Source: Myxococcales bacterium (GTDB lineage: Bacteria > Myxococcota_A > UBA9042 > JABWCM01). From it: 45,074 bases of DNA. Each line of letters begins with the position of its first letter. Position 1 is the stretch's first letter. This document shows positions 8,682 to 17,880 of this stretch, piece by piece. The stretch is from contig JABWCM010000015.1 in assembly GCA_013360285.1 (NCBI GenBank), forward strand, positions 1 through 45,074, given 5' to 3'. Under the pieces are notes generated by a model, which was not told the origin of the DNA, did not search any database, and saw nothing but the letters and a program-made list of their open reading frames with translations. A program made the position numbers and the translations under genes.

Positions 8682-9346
8682 TGGGTTGATCCTGTGTTGA
8701 GCGGTTGTACTTCTTTTGGGGCCACAGGCGGCAAACTACTGCCGACTTCTCCTGGATGCCGCAGCAGCCCACCTAATAACAACGTCAAAAACAACTCCGT
8801 TTCTGCGGTGATTTCCTGCGCAGTACCGCGCATCGGTCGTTCGGATGTAATCGCGCGGAAACTGGCCTGAATGATCCGCCCGACCACCCCGGGATCCAGC
8901 GTACGAAACTCGCCGGAATCGATTCCCGCCTGAACCAACGCCTGAAGCACTTCGGTTTCCTGGTCAAGATACCGTTTTAACTCCGCCTCCGCCCTGGGCA
9001 TGATCTCTTCAGCGATGTCCGGCTTTAATCCATGAAACGCGATTTTTTGGTGAAAATACCCCACCCGCGCCCGGACATAAGCCCGCAACCGTTCGGTCAC
9101 GCTTGCCGCAGTCGCCATCGCTCCCATGATCTGGCCAAATACCGCTTCCACTTCATACTGAACAACGGCCGCAAAAATGGTCTCTTTGCCGTCCGGAAAA
9201 TAATAATACAACGTCGCTTTGCCCATTTTCGCCCGACGTGCGATATCCTCCAGGGTTGTTGCCTTAAATCCCTGTTTTGAAAACAGTATGCTCCCTGCTT
9301 CAAGAATTTTCCGCCGTTTCTCTGCACTGCGTCTGTTCGATCCCAT
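8678..9346 (-). CDS. TetR/AcrR-family transcriptional regulator
   Basis: 222 residues. The N-terminal helix-turn-helix (about residues 8-56) is typical: RRKILEAGSILFSKQGF, TTLEDIARRAKMGKATLYYYF. The C-terminal helical part (60-200) would bind the inducer and form the dimer; its ligand cannot be read from sequence. It is divergently arranged with the nucleoside phosphorylase operon across 265 bases and overlaps the following lipoprotein gene by 4 bases. Family members usually repress themselves and a divergent or following gene, so either the lipoprotein or the nucleoside operon may be a target (inference). Confidence 0.93.
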   Translation of the reverse strand: MGSNRRSAEKRRKILEAGSILFSKQGFKATTLEDIARRAKMGKATLYYYFPDGKETIFAAVVQYEVEAVFGQIMGAMATAASVTERLRAYVRARVGYFHQKIAFHGLKPDIAEEIMPRAEAELKRYLDQETEVLQALVQAGIDSGEFRTLDPGVVGRIIQASFRAITSERPMRGTAQEITAETELFLTLLLGGLLRHPGEVGSSLPPVAPKEVQPLNTGSTQ

Positions 9347-9398
9347 GAACTCTCATTATTCCGGACATCTCGCCGGCGATGCTCCGTTTCGGACAGGT

Positions 9399-9422
9399 GT
9401 CGTGCACACAAGTTGTGCCGAC
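9399..9422. promoter_or_regulatory. Imperfect palindrome in the TetR / phosphorylase divergent region (candidate operator)
   Basis: Half-sites GTCG-T-GCACA and TGTGC-CGAC face each other around a 5-base centre, one side with an extra T. It lies 53 bases before the TetR start. Size and position fit a TetR-type operator, but this is a single site with a bulge and no comparison is possible. The rest of this 265-base region shows no clear gene. Confidence 0.3.
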
Positions 9423-9611
9423 GTCAGCGGAAAGCATTCACGAAAGTTGAATCATGTCAAAACAAAGCGGTTTTGCCATTCGAAAACCACGTCCACCTTC
9501 TCTTATCCTATGCGTGCACTCAAGTTGCGTCCTGTGCCGATGCCGCCTACAATCACGGCTGGTACGGTTGACACCTGGCCCTTTCTGCTCGCGACGGGCA
9601 TCGGAAGATAT

Positions 9612-10916
9612 ATGCGAATTTTGGATGCGATTGTAACAAAACGAGATGGCTTCAGTTTACCGGATGACGTGATTCGGTCGATCCTTTCCGGATATACATC
9701 CGGGGAAATCCCCGACTACCAAATGTCCGCATTGTTGATGGCGATTTTTTTCCGCGGTCTCAACACCCACGAGTTGGCCATCTGGACCGATGCCATGATC
9801 CACAGCGGTCAACGGATGGATTGGCGCGAACTAACACCGCGCGCGGTCGACAAACATTCTACCGGCGGCGTGGGTGATAAGATAAGCCTCCCATTGGCCC
9901 CCGCCGTTGCCGCCTGCGGTTCGGTCGTCCCCATGGTCAGCGGCCGCGGTTTGGGCCACACCGGCGGCACACTCGATAAACTCGAAAGCATTCCTGGATT
10001 CAACGTTCGCCTGCCCATGGAACGCTGCACCGAAATCATTCACCAATTGGGATTGGTGCTCATCGGTCAAACCGAACAAATCGCCCCTGCCGACAAAAAG
10101 ATTTATGCGCTGCGAGATGCCTCCGGCACCGTCGAAAACATTCAACTCATTTCATCAAGCATCATGAGCAAAAAATTGGCCGAAGGCATCAGCGGCCTGG
10201 TGCTCGACGTCAAGGTGGGCAGCGGCGCGTTTATGAAAACGTTGCCCGACGCTGAACAACTCGCCCGCACGTTAACCGGAATCGGCAACAGCATGGGCTG
10301 CACCACCATCGCGCATATCACCCGAATGGATCGCCCCCTTGGAAAAAAGGTCGGCAACGCCCTGGAAGTCAAAGAAACCTTAGAAGTTTTGCGCGGTGAA
10401 GGCCCCGAAGATGTTCGCGAGTTGGTATTGACCCTGGGGGCGGAAATGTTGGTACTTTCCAAAATCAGCCCCGACCTTGCCGACGGGCGGCAGAAAATCC
10501 ACACCAGTTTGGCAAACGGCACTGCACTCCAGAAGTTCCAACAACTCATCGAAGCCCAAGGCGGTGACCCACACATCGTCGACAATCCCCAATTGCTCCC
10601 CAAATCCGCCGCGCAGACCTCCATTGTTGCCAAAAGGTCCGGCATAATTCAATCCATTCACACATCCCAGTTGGGAATCGCCTGTTGTCTGCTCGGCGGC
10701 GGGCGTTCCAAAGCCGACGACATCATCGATCCCGGTGTAGGAATGGAAATCACACACACCATCGGCGACTCGGTTCAACAAGGCGAAGAGTTGGTCAAAA
10801 TCCATTTCACCGACACCAGCAGGTTGGCAGAAGCCTGCCAAATGACCACCAACGCGTTTACCATCGGCGACGAGCCGCCCACCCCAATCCCCTTGCTCAT
10901 CGGACGAATCGTATGA
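9612..10916 (+). CDS. deoA: Thymidine / pyrimidine-nucleoside phosphorylase
   Basis: 434 residues, the usual length. Cleaves thymidine or uridine with phosphate to the base and (deoxy)ribose-1-phosphate. The family signature is intact: DKHSTGGVGDKISL (around 80-93) and SGRGLGHTGGTLDKLESIPG (around 110-129), plus SSSIMSKKLAEG and DVKVGSGAFMK. The region ...CGSVVPMVSGRG resembles E. coli DeoA more than Bacillus Pdp, but pyrimidine specificity is not certain. The frame is open from 9219, but the upstream part is not protein-like; ATG 9612 has GGAAG 5 bases before it and begins MRILDAIVTKRDG, the normal N-terminus. First gene of a five-gene salvage operon; its stop overlaps the start of the transporter gene (ATGA). 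Confidence 0.95.
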   Translation: MRILDAIVTKRDGFSLPDDVIRSILSGYTSGEIPDYQMSALLMAIFFRGLNTHELAIWTDAMIHSGQRMDWRELTPRAVDKHSTGGVGDKISLPLAPAVAACGSVVPMVSGRGLGHTGGTLDKLESIPGFNVRLPMERCTEIIHQLGLVLIGQTEQIAPADKKIYALRDASGTVENIQLISSSIMSKKLAEGISGLVLDVKVGSGAFMKTLPDAEQLARTLTGIGNSMGCTTIAHITRMDRPLGKKVGNALEVKETLEVLRGEGPEDVRELVLTLGAEMLVLSKISPDLADGRQKIHTSLANGTALQKFQQLIEAQGGDPHIVDNPQLLPKSAAQTSIVAKRSGIIQSIHTSQLGIACCLLGGGRSKADDIIDPGVGMEITHTIGDSVQQGEELVKIHFTDTSRLAEACQMTTNAFTIGDEPPTPIPLLIGRIV

Positions 10917-12376
10917 AACTTCCCCGTTTTATACGTCATGCCGCCGAACGTTCGGCTGGTTTACGCTGGGGGCGTCATGGGGGTTGGCTCCTCCTGCTGG
11001 TAGCCGTCTTCTGCGTGATGCAATTCGAACCACGGCCCGGCTTGGCCCAACACACCGTGGTTTCCGGCGCCGTCTTTCGTGACCACCCGACGACCTGGCT
11101 CGACCGCATCATCAGCATCGCCGGCATCCCGATTCTGCTCGCCCTAGCCTGGCTTCTCAGCGTCAACCGAAAGGTTGTCCCCTGGCGCACCGTGATTTGG
11201 GGTGTGGCGCTGCAACTCCTGTTTGCCCTTGTGGTTCTAAATCCCGCCGTCGCCCAATGGATCTTTGTCGCCACCGACACTGCCGTTCGAACTTTATTAA
11301 GTTTTTCCGAAAAAGGCGCCGAGTTTGTTTTCCAATCGATTCATCCCCACGAAGTCAAATCCCTGCAACCCGACGGCACCATGGCCACCGAAATCGTTGC
11401 GGGTCGTATCAGCCCGGCGCTTAAAACCGTCGCATTCTGGGTGCTTCCGTCGATCATTTTTTTCTCGGCGATGATGACGTTATTATACCACCTCGGAATC
11501 ATGCAGCTTTTTGTGCGCGGTATGGCGTTTATCATGCAACGTACCATGCGGACCAGCGGCGCTGAATCGTTGTCTGCCGCCGGCAATATTTTTCTCGGCC
11601 AAACCGAAGCCCCGTTGCTCATCAAACCCTATGTCGGGACTTTGACCACAAGCGAATTACATTCCGTGATGGTCGGCGGCTTCGCCACGGTCGCCGGCGG
11701 CGTCTTGGCCGCCTATGTCTCGTTTTTGCGCGACATTCCCGGAATCGCCGGACACCTCGTGACCGCCAGCATCATGAGCGCCCCTGCCGCGTTGGCGGTC
11801 GCCAAAATCATCGTCCCGGAAACCGAAGTCCCTCTCACCCGCGATACCGCCGTGGTCTACAACGAACGCCCCGACGCCAATGCCATTGAAGCCATCGCCC
11901 GCGGCTCTTCCGAAGGAATGTCGTTATTTCTCAACGTCATCGCGATGCTCATCGGGTTTGTCGCGATGGTCGCATTGGTCGACTGGCTTTTCGGGTTTGC
12001 CGGAACCAGTTTTTCCGCAGTATTGGGTTGGTTGTTTTCCCCCATCGCCTTTGTCATGGGTGTCCCCTGGGAAGAATCGGCAGTGGTGGGGCAATTGCTT
12101 GGGGAAAAACTCGTGCTCACCGAATTTATCGCCTACAAACATTTGGGCGAAATCTTGGGCAGCGGCGGCCAACAACTCAGCGAACGTTCGGCGATTATCG
12201 CCAGTTATGCCTGTTGCGGTTTCGCTAATTTTGCATCCATTGGCATTCAAATAGGCGGAATCGGCGGCATCGCCCCCCACCGGCGTGCCGACTTGGCCAA
12301 ACTCGGAATTCGGGCGATGTTGGGGGGAAGCATCGCAGCATTTTTAACGGCAACCATTGCAGGAATTCTATTATGA
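10913..12376 (+). CDS. nupC: Concentrative nucleoside transporter (CNT/NupC family)
   Basis: 487 residues, an inner-membrane cation/nucleoside symporter. Conserved CNT segments are present in order: AESLSAAGNIFLGQTEAPLL, SELHSVMVGGFATVAGGVLA, ASIMSAPAALAVAKI, the substrate/ion segment EESAVVGQLLGEKLVLTEF, and CCGFANFASIGIQIGG near the C-terminus. About 10 hydrophobic segments are seen. It is some 80 residues longer than E. coli NupC at the N-terminus, where a signal-like hydrophobic segment (WLLLLVAVFCVM) and a loop precede the core. The start overlaps the phosphorylase stop and the stop overlaps the next start, both as ATGA. It should import the nucleosides that the flanking enzymes use. Confidence 0.94.
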   Translation: MKLPRFIRHAAERSAGLRWGRHGGWLLLLVAVFCVMQFEPRPGLAQHTVVSGAVFRDHPTTWLDRIISIAGIPILLALAWLLSVNRKVVPWRTVIWGVALQLLFALVVLNPAVAQWIFVATDTAVRTLLSFSEKGAEFVFQSIHPHEVKSLQPDGTMATEIVAGRISPALKTVAFWVLPSIIFFSAMMTLLYHLGIMQLFVRGMAFIMQRTMRTSGAESLSAAGNIFLGQTEAPLLIKPYVGTLTTSELHSVMVGGFATVAGGVLAAYVSFLRDIPGIAGHLVTASIMSAPAALAVAKIIVPETEVPLTRDTAVVYNERPDANAIEAIARGSSEGMSLFLNVIAMLIGFVAMVALVDWLFGFAGTSFSAVLGWLFSPIAFVMGVPWEESAVVGQLLGEKLVLTEFIAYKHLGEILGSGGQQLSERSAIIASYACCGFANFASIGIQIGGIGGIAPHRRADLAKLGIRAMLGGSIAAFLTATIAGILL

Positions 12377-13236
12377 AAACCGATCCAGGAAATTTGGGAC
12401 CCGACATGGTAACGCGCCTTCTGGACGCGGCCAATGTGGTCAAACAACAAATAGCCGAACCACCTCTATTGGCGTTGGTATTGGGCTCCGGTCTGGGAGC
12501 GTTGTCCCAGCATGTGGAAAACCCCATCCGCATTCCATATTCGGCGATTCCCTATATGCCCGGCGCCGGCGTCGAAGGGCACGCAGGTGAGTTGATCTGC
12601 GGTCGTCTCTCCGGGTGTCCCGTGGCGGTTTTTTCCGGACGGTCTCATTATTACGAAGGTTATCCCCCCGACGCCGTGGTATTCGGCGCCCGCCTTGCTC
12701 GGTTTATCGGCGCCCATGCACTTCTTTTGACCAATGCCGCCGGCGGTGTTCATACCGACTTACGCCCCGGCGATCTCATGGTCATTCGTGACCACATCCA
12801 TCTGCTCACCGGCACCAATCCGCTGCGAGGTCCCAACGATTCCCGCCTGGGTGTACGATTTCCCGACATGTCGTCGATTTACGATCGCGAACTGCGACGT
12901 CTTTTGACCGCCGCCGGGGAATACGAAGATGTTTCGTTACGCCATGGGGTCTATGCCTGTGTTCCCGGCCCCAGCTACGAAACCCCCGCTGAAATCCGCA
13001 TGTTGCGTATTCTTGGTGCCGACGCCGTGGGGATGTCCACCACCGCCGAAGCGATTTGCGCCCGCCATGTGGGGCTTCGCGTCGTCGGATTATCCTGCAT
13101 CACCAACTTCGGCGCCGGTCTCGGGGATGCCCCCTTGTCCCACGACGAAGTCAAAGAAGTCGCCGGCCAAGTGGCCGAACAAATGCAACGATTGGTGCTT
13201 CGGTTTGTCGCACTCGCCAAGGAGGTACTGGTGTGA
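12373..13236 (+). CDS. punA: Purine nucleoside phosphorylase (trimeric PNP/MTAP type)
   Basis: 287 residues. Splits (deoxy)inosine and (deoxy)guanosine with phosphate. Motifs of the trimeric family are present: LGSGLG at 37-42, the phosphate-site stretch SGRSHYYEGY (around 89-98), TNAAGG (around 120-125), PGDLMVIRDHI, VPGPSYETPAEIRMLR with the substrate Glu, GADAVGMSTTAEA, and CITNFGAG with the purine-binding Asn. An Asn there favours 6-oxopurines over adenosine. Starts at the ATG overlapping the transporter stop (ATGA). Ends in GTGTGA, which contains the start of cdd; an AAGGAGG ribosome-binding site for cdd is inside its last codons. Confidence 0.94.
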   Translation: MKTDPGNLGPDMVTRLLDAANVVKQQIAEPPLLALVLGSGLGALSQHVENPIRIPYSAIPYMPGAGVEGHAGELICGRLSGCPVAVFSGRSHYYEGYPPDAVVFGARLARFIGAHALLLTNAAGGVHTDLRPGDLMVIRDHIHLLTGTNPLRGPNDSRLGVRFPDMSSIYDRELRRLLTAAGEYEDVSLRHGVYACVPGPSYETPAEIRMLRILGADAVGMSTTAEAICARHVGLRVVGLSCITNFGAGLGDAPLSHDEVKEVAGQVAEQMQRLVLRFVALAKEVLV

Positions 13237-13661
13237 AAGAAGATGCGGCGGAAAAATTGATCCAAACAGCCCGGGACGTACGGGTCCATGCTTATGCTCC
13301 TTATTCCCGATTTCTCGTGGGGGCCGCTGTATTGGCCCCCAGCGGAAAAATTTATCCCGGCGTCAACGTAGAAAATGCTTCTTATCCCGCCGGCATCTGC
13401 GCCGAACGGGCCGCTATTTGTGCCGCAATCACCGCCGGTGAACGAAGTTTATTGGCGGTGGCCGTATCCACCGAACTCGAATCCCCCGCCGCCCCTTGCG
13501 GTATGTGCCGACAGGCCCTGGCCGAATTCGGCCCCGATATGCACGTGTTTCTGACCGGGCCGGCTATGGAAAGTATGGTTCTCAACTACCGCCTGTCTCA
13601 GTTGTTGCCCCATCAATTTGGTGCTGCCGCCCTGAACAAAGAAGGATCCGATCGCGCATGA
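13233..13661 (+). CDS. cdd: Cytidine deaminase (tetrameric type)
   Basis: 142 residues. Deaminates cytidine and deoxycytidine to uridine and deoxyuridine. The zinc site is complete: C56-A-E58-R with the catalytic Glu58, and PC89-GMC92-RQ; the order and spacing match the small tetrameric enzymes (as in Bacillus subtilis). The substrate motif VENASYPAG and the early YSRFLVGAAV are also seen. The start is GTG 13233, overlapping the PNP stop as GTGA and preceded by a strong AAGGAGG six bases upstream. A short extra tail after the usual C-terminus (ALNKEGSDRA) overlaps the next gene's start (ATGA). Confidence 0.94.
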   Translation: MKEDAAEKLIQTARDVRVHAYAPYSRFLVGAAVLAPSGKIYPGVNVENASYPAGICAERAAICAAITAGERSLLAVAVSTELESPAAPCGMCRQALAEFGPDMHVFLTGPAMESMVLNYRLSQLLPHQFGAAALNKEGSDRA

Positions 13662-15049
13662 ACCCCATTTTCACCCCTGACCCTTCCTCTATACCGGGGT
13701 CTGTTTCGGACTCCCACTCCCCATCCCGCCTGGTCCTTCGTGGGGCCACGGTGGTGACCATGAACAGCGCCCGGGAAGTGGCCCCCCTCGACGTGGTGGT
13801 CCACAACGGGCGTATCGAAGCACTCCACCCACCGCATACTCCCGCGCCCCCCGACTCGACGATCCTCGATCTCCGCGGTTGTGTTTTGACCCCCGGATTG
13901 ATTCAGACCCATGTCCATTTGTGTCAAACGTTGTTTCGAAATCTTGCCGATGACCTGGCGTTATTGGACTGGTTAAAACAACGCATATGGCCTCTTGAAG
14001 CCGCGCACAATCCCGAAAGCCTCTATTTAAGCGCAATGGTCGGCACCTCCGAATTGTTACGCGGCGGCACCACGACGATTTTGGATATGGGGACCGTATT
14101 CCACCATGATGCGGTGATGCAGGCCATTTGCGACAGCGGAATCCGCGCGTTTAGCGGCAAAACCATGATGGACGCTCCCGACACCCACCCCGGTCTTGCC
14201 GAAACCGCGGAAATGTCTCTCAAAGAAAGCTGCGCCTTGTTTGACAAATATCATGGCGCAATGGGTGGCCGAGTCAACGTGGTGTTTGCCCCGCGGTTTG
14301 TACTGAGTTGTACCGACGGCTTGCTGCGTGAACTCGCAGCAGAAGCCAACCGCCGAGGTGCCAAAGTCCACACCCATGCCAGCGAAAACCGCGAAGAAAT
14401 CGCCGAGGTATTTCGACGCACCGGCAAACGGAACATCGTTCATTTACGCGACGTGGGGCTTGTGGGGCCGCACGTCTTATGCGCTCATGGGGTCTGGCTC
14501 GACCAAGACGAAATCGCAATTTTGGCGGAAACCGGCACCCATATTCTCCATTGCCCCAGCAGCAATCTGAAACTCGGCAGCGGTTTTTGCAACGTCGTAG
14601 GACTCCGCAATGCCGGGGTATCGGTCACGTTGGGGGCCGATGGAGCGCCGTGTAACAACAACATGAGTGCGTTGATGGAAATGCGATTGTGTGCCCTGTT
14701 GCAAAAACCCATTCATGGCCCCCAGGCGATGACCGCGGAGCAAACTTTTGCGATGGCTACCTGCGATGGGGCCAAAGCGCTGGGTTTGGAACAGGAAATC
14801 GGCAGCATCGAAGTGGGCAAACGAGCCGATATCACGGTACTCAATCTCAATCGATTACATACCGGCCCCGGGGAAAGCACGATTTATGGGCGAATCGTGT
14901 ATGGAGCGCGAGATGAAGAGGTGACCTTGGTGATGGTCGATGGGCATATCTTGGTGCAAAATGGACAATTGGTACGGGTTCAAACCCATGAGTTGTTACA
15001 CAACGCCAAAGGTGCCCTCGATTCGTTGTGTGCGCGAGCAGCGATTTAG
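13658..15049 (+). CDS. mtaD: Amidohydrolase, MTA/SAH deaminase type
   Basis: 463 residues. Metal-dependent amidohydrolase of the TrzA/AtzA-MtaD group that deaminates adenosine-like compounds (methylthioadenosine, S-adenosylhomocysteine, 5'-deoxyadenosine, adenosine). Visible ligands: H85-x-H87 in QTHVHLCQ, H240-x-x-E243 in HTHASEN, H277 in AHGVWLD, and D328 in LGADGAPCNN; the H277-D328 spacing equals that of the well-studied Thermotoga enzyme as I recall it. A small beta domain formed by both termini (LRGATVVTMN ... VMVDGHILVQNG) is normal. The exact substrate cannot be read; the operon of nucleoside enzymes favours an adenosine-type nucleoside. Last of five genes with 4-base overlaps; the next gene begins 26 bases later on the same strand. 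Confidence 0.88.
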   Translation: MNPIFTPDPSSIPGSVSDSHSPSRLVLRGATVVTMNSAREVAPLDVVVHNGRIEALHPPHTPAPPDSTILDLRGCVLTPGLIQTHVHLCQTLFRNLADDLALLDWLKQRIWPLEAAHNPESLYLSAMVGTSELLRGGTTTILDMGTVFHHDAVMQAICDSGIRAFSGKTMMDAPDTHPGLAETAEMSLKESCALFDKYHGAMGGRVNVVFAPRFVLSCTDGLLRELAAEANRRGAKVHTHASENREEIAEVFRRTGKRNIVHLRDVGLVGPHVLCAHGVWLDQDEIAILAETGTHILHCPSSNLKLGSGFCNVVGLRNAGVSVTLGADGAPCNNNMSALMEMRLCALLQKPIHGPQAMTAEQTFAMATCDGAKALGLEQEIGSIEVGKRADITVLNLNRLHTGPGESTIYGRIVYGARDEEVTLVMVDGHILVQNGQLVRVQTHELLHNAKGALDSLCARAAI

Positions 15050-15075
15050 AAAACAAACGAGTCAAAGGTGAAATC

Positions 15076-17634
15076 ATGATAACCAAAATACTCTGCTGGT
15101 CGATTTTCACTGTTTTGTTGTGCTCGGCGTGCAGTTCCGAATCCGGCGATTCCGGGGCAAATTCCGACAGCGGCTCCTCCGGCAAAGGCGACGGGGTTGG
15201 GTGGGGCATTGGCGGCGGGGGAATCCCCGCGGGTGATGCGGCCGATGGAGAAACGGGGGATATGCCAACTATTCCCGACGATACCGGGATGGCGGAAGAT
15301 GGGGATGCCGAATCCAAAGCCAAACATGAAGGTTTTCCCAGTCAAGAATTGGGGGTCACCATCATCGGCCCCACCGGACTTCCTGCCCTGGCCGTAGCCA
15401 ACCCCAATTTGGCATTGAGCGGAATTTTATTCGGCTCGGCAGAAAAGATCGTCGTGGAATGCAGTTGTGGTTCACCGGTAGTATCCGGCTCCACGTTTTG
15501 GAACACCGAACCGGTGGTTCTTTCCCCCGGCGACAACACCATCGTGGTGCGGGCCATCGGCACCGATGGCCAACAAGCTGTTGACACCCTGACGGTTACC
15601 TATAACCCCCTGTTTGCCTTCGATGGCCCCCCCGTCGCCCGCCCCAATGCGTTGATCGTCAATACCCCATCGACCCTGTTTATCACCATTCCGATCAGTA
15701 CCTATCCCAACTTTGACCCCAACACCGTGGTATTGCAGCAAGTAAGCCCCACGGGTACCGTATTGGGGGAATGGCCCATGGTGGACAATGGGGATTTTGA
15801 CGGAAAAGGAGATGAAGTTCCCGCCGACGGTGTCTTCAGCACGCGCTTGGCAGTGACCCACCCCATGGCCGAAACGATGCAATTCCGCGTGCGCACCACC
15901 GTATTTCCCGGCGCCGGACAAGAGGCGTATATTGCGTTGTCGGCGAGGGTGTGGATCGATGCGGTCGATGGAATCACCGAAGCGCAATGCAAAACCACGT
16001 TTGATACCATCACCGAAGCCCAGGTGTTGTTTCAACAAACGCTCGATTCGTTGGGGATTACTTCCGCCCACGAAGCCGTCGTGGCGGATTTGAAAACCCA
16101 CCCCGACGTGGCGGCTGTGGGGATGGCACCCAATGGAACGGGGGTTTGGGTGGTTTTTCAATCGGGCCTATTGGGATTTGTACGCGGCAATGCGTTGGGC
16201 ACCCGTGGGGCACCCTCCCCATCCAATGGCACCACCTTGGGAACCCAAACCGGAGCGTTGGAAGTCGGCAATGGGGTACAAAGCCGCACCGCGTTGTTGT
16301 TATCTCCCTTCGCCGATGAGTTTGCCGGCCAAGACGAAACCGTCCCCACCCATACTTTGTTGGAGACCACCGGATGCCCCCCGTTTTCCACCACCGCCAA
16401 AAACGGCGAAGAAGCCGATTTGGCGGCATTTGCCCAAACCACGGAAATGGGATTGGTACAACTGGTAGGCCATGGGGCGGTGGGTTATGGGGGCATCGAT
16501 CCCGAATTGGTTTCCCATTTCCGTTGGGAAGATGAACGGAGCCAAGCGGTGGTGTGGTCGGGTCAGGTCGTCAATTGTGCCCAATTTGCCGCCCCCCAAG
16601 CCACCTGCTCCAATTCCGACCCCCAGGCCTGTGGTCCCACGGGGGAATGTGTCTATACCTCGGCATCGGGAAAAGTAGCCACGGGGTTGTGCCTCGATCA
16701 TCTACCGGTCGATTTGCGGATGGGGCGCCTGGCATTCGGCGGCGATGGCCGATATGTCGTGTTGCCGTCTTATTTCCAACATCGGGCCCAAACCAACCCG
16801 TTCCCCGGATCGTTGATTTATCTCGGTACCTGCCATGGGGCATGGAATGGTTCATTGTTGGCCCCGCTGTATGCGAGCGGCGCCAAAGCGATTGCGGCAT
16901 TTACGGGAACGGTGAGTTCGGCGTTTGCATTTGAACAAGGTCAGGGGTTTTTCCAGAGGCTGTTTGCCGAAGGATTACCGGCGGGATCGGCGATCCTCAC
17001 CCAACCCGATCCCGATAATAAATCGACCTGGTTTCGATTATTTGGGGCCTCCAATCTCGACTTAACGTTGTCGGAAATCCTCAACCCCGATTTTGAAACG
17101 GCAACAACGGCGGGATGGACGGTCCAAGGTGACGGCCGGGTCATCGCGCAGTTGGCCGGAACCCTACCGGTAACCGGCAAATTTATGTCCATCGTATCAA
17201 CGGGACTGGGATACACAGTGCAAACCGGCGAGTTATCCCAAGCGTTCTGTATCCCGGGGGATCGAACCAAAGTCACCTTTTGGTGGAAATTTTATTCGGA
17301 AGAGTTTCTCGAATGGTGTGGGTCCAAATACCAAGATACGTTTGAAACCTCAATCGAATCCGCCCAGGGCCAACTCAAGGTGGTTACAACCAATATCGAT
17401 GCGTTATGCCACCCCGATGAATGTTTAGGCTGCGGCACCCAATTTGATTCGTTGATTCCATCCGACGTGTCGTTTGACAAAGGCGAAGTATATCACACCC
17501 AATGGCGAAAAGCGGAAGCAGACATCATTCCTTTTGCCGGCACCGGCCCAGTCACGATGCGGTTTTTCGTAACCGACTTAGGCGACAGCATTTTTGACAC
17601 CGCCGTGTTGGTGGATTCCGTCAAGTTTGAATAG
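15076..17634 (+). CDS. Gingipain-like (clan CD / C25-like) lipoprotein
   Basis: 852 residues. The signal peptide ends in lipobox CSAC, followed by a Ser/Gly/Asp linker. An Ig-like beta segment (about 95-300) comes first. The central part resembles clan CD cysteine peptidases such as gingipain: the His motif VQLVGHGAVG (H466) and, 120 residues later, the Cys motif YLGTCHGAWNG (C586) followed by a GAKAIAAFTGTV strand. The C-terminal 180 residues (from NPDFETATTAGW) look like a beta-sandwich with a Cys-rich insert, as in carbohydrate- or anchor-type domains. The ATG 15076 has AAAGGTGA upstream; the open frame before it overlaps the amidohydrolase. It may be an outer-membrane peptidase, but the usual C25 propeptide and sorting domains are not recognised, so activity is inference. 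Confidence 0.75.
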   Translation: MITKILCWSIFTVLLCSACSSESGDSGANSDSGSSGKGDGVGWGIGGGGIPAGDAADGETGDMPTIPDDTGMAEDGDAESKAKHEGFPSQELGVTIIGPTGLPALAVANPNLALSGILFGSAEKIVVECSCGSPVVSGSTFWNTEPVVLSPGDNTIVVRAIGTDGQQAVDTLTVTYNPLFAFDGPPVARPNALIVNTPSTLFITIPISTYPNFDPNTVVLQQVSPTGTVLGEWPMVDNGDFDGKGDEVPADGVFSTRLAVTHPMAETMQFRVRTTVFPGAGQEAYIALSARVWIDAVDGITEAQCKTTFDTITEAQVLFQQTLDSLGITSAHEAVVADLKTHPDVAAVGMAPNGTGVWVVFQSGLLGFVRGNALGTRGAPSPSNGTTLGTQTGALEVGNGVQSRTALLLSPFADEFAGQDETVPTHTLLETTGCPPFSTTAKNGEEADLAAFAQTTEMGLVQLVGHGAVGYGGIDPELVSHFRWEDERSQAVVWSGQVVNCAQFAAPQATCSNSDPQACGPTGECVYTSASGKVATGLCLDHLPVDLRMGRLAFGGDGRYVVLPSYFQHRAQTNPFPGSLIYLGTCHGAWNGSLLAPLYASGAKAIAAFTGTVSSAFAFEQGQGFFQRLFAEGLPAGSAILTQPDPDNKSTWFRLFGASNLDLTLSEILNPDFETATTAGWTVQGDGRVIAQLAGTLPVTGKFMSIVSTGLGYTVQTGELSQAFCIPGDRTKVTFWWKFYSEEFLEWCGSKYQDTFETSIESAQGQLKVVTTNIDALCHPDECLGCGTQFDSLIPSDVSFDKGEVYHTQWRKAEADIIPFAGTGPVTMRFFVTDLGDSIFDTAVLVDSVKFE

Positions 17635-17880
17635 GGGTGAAGGTACCCGGTCAACGAATCATGTTGTTGACATCGTCGAAGGTTAGTTCTTTTTGCTCGG
17701 TTTCTGTGTCGTGACAATTCACAAGTGGACTATCGTTATTATTCCTCCCCAAAACTGAAAGATCTTTCGTTGTGGTTTTTGGTGTTGCTCCGTAAAGTAC
17801 GATCTCAGAGGATCACTGTGCCTGGGTTTGTTGGCCCGGCTTCAAAATGGATTCGAACTTCGTCACCCTGGAGAATGTTC

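Noticed and set aside
9565-9610. TTGACA at about 9565 as the -35 box of the salvage operon
   Set aside because: No acceptable -10 box 16-18 bases downstream; the only AT-rich hexamer abuts the start codon.
9219-9611. N-terminal extension of the nucleoside phosphorylase
   Set aside because: Overlaps the TetR start region, has no family similarity, and the normal N-terminus starts at 9612.
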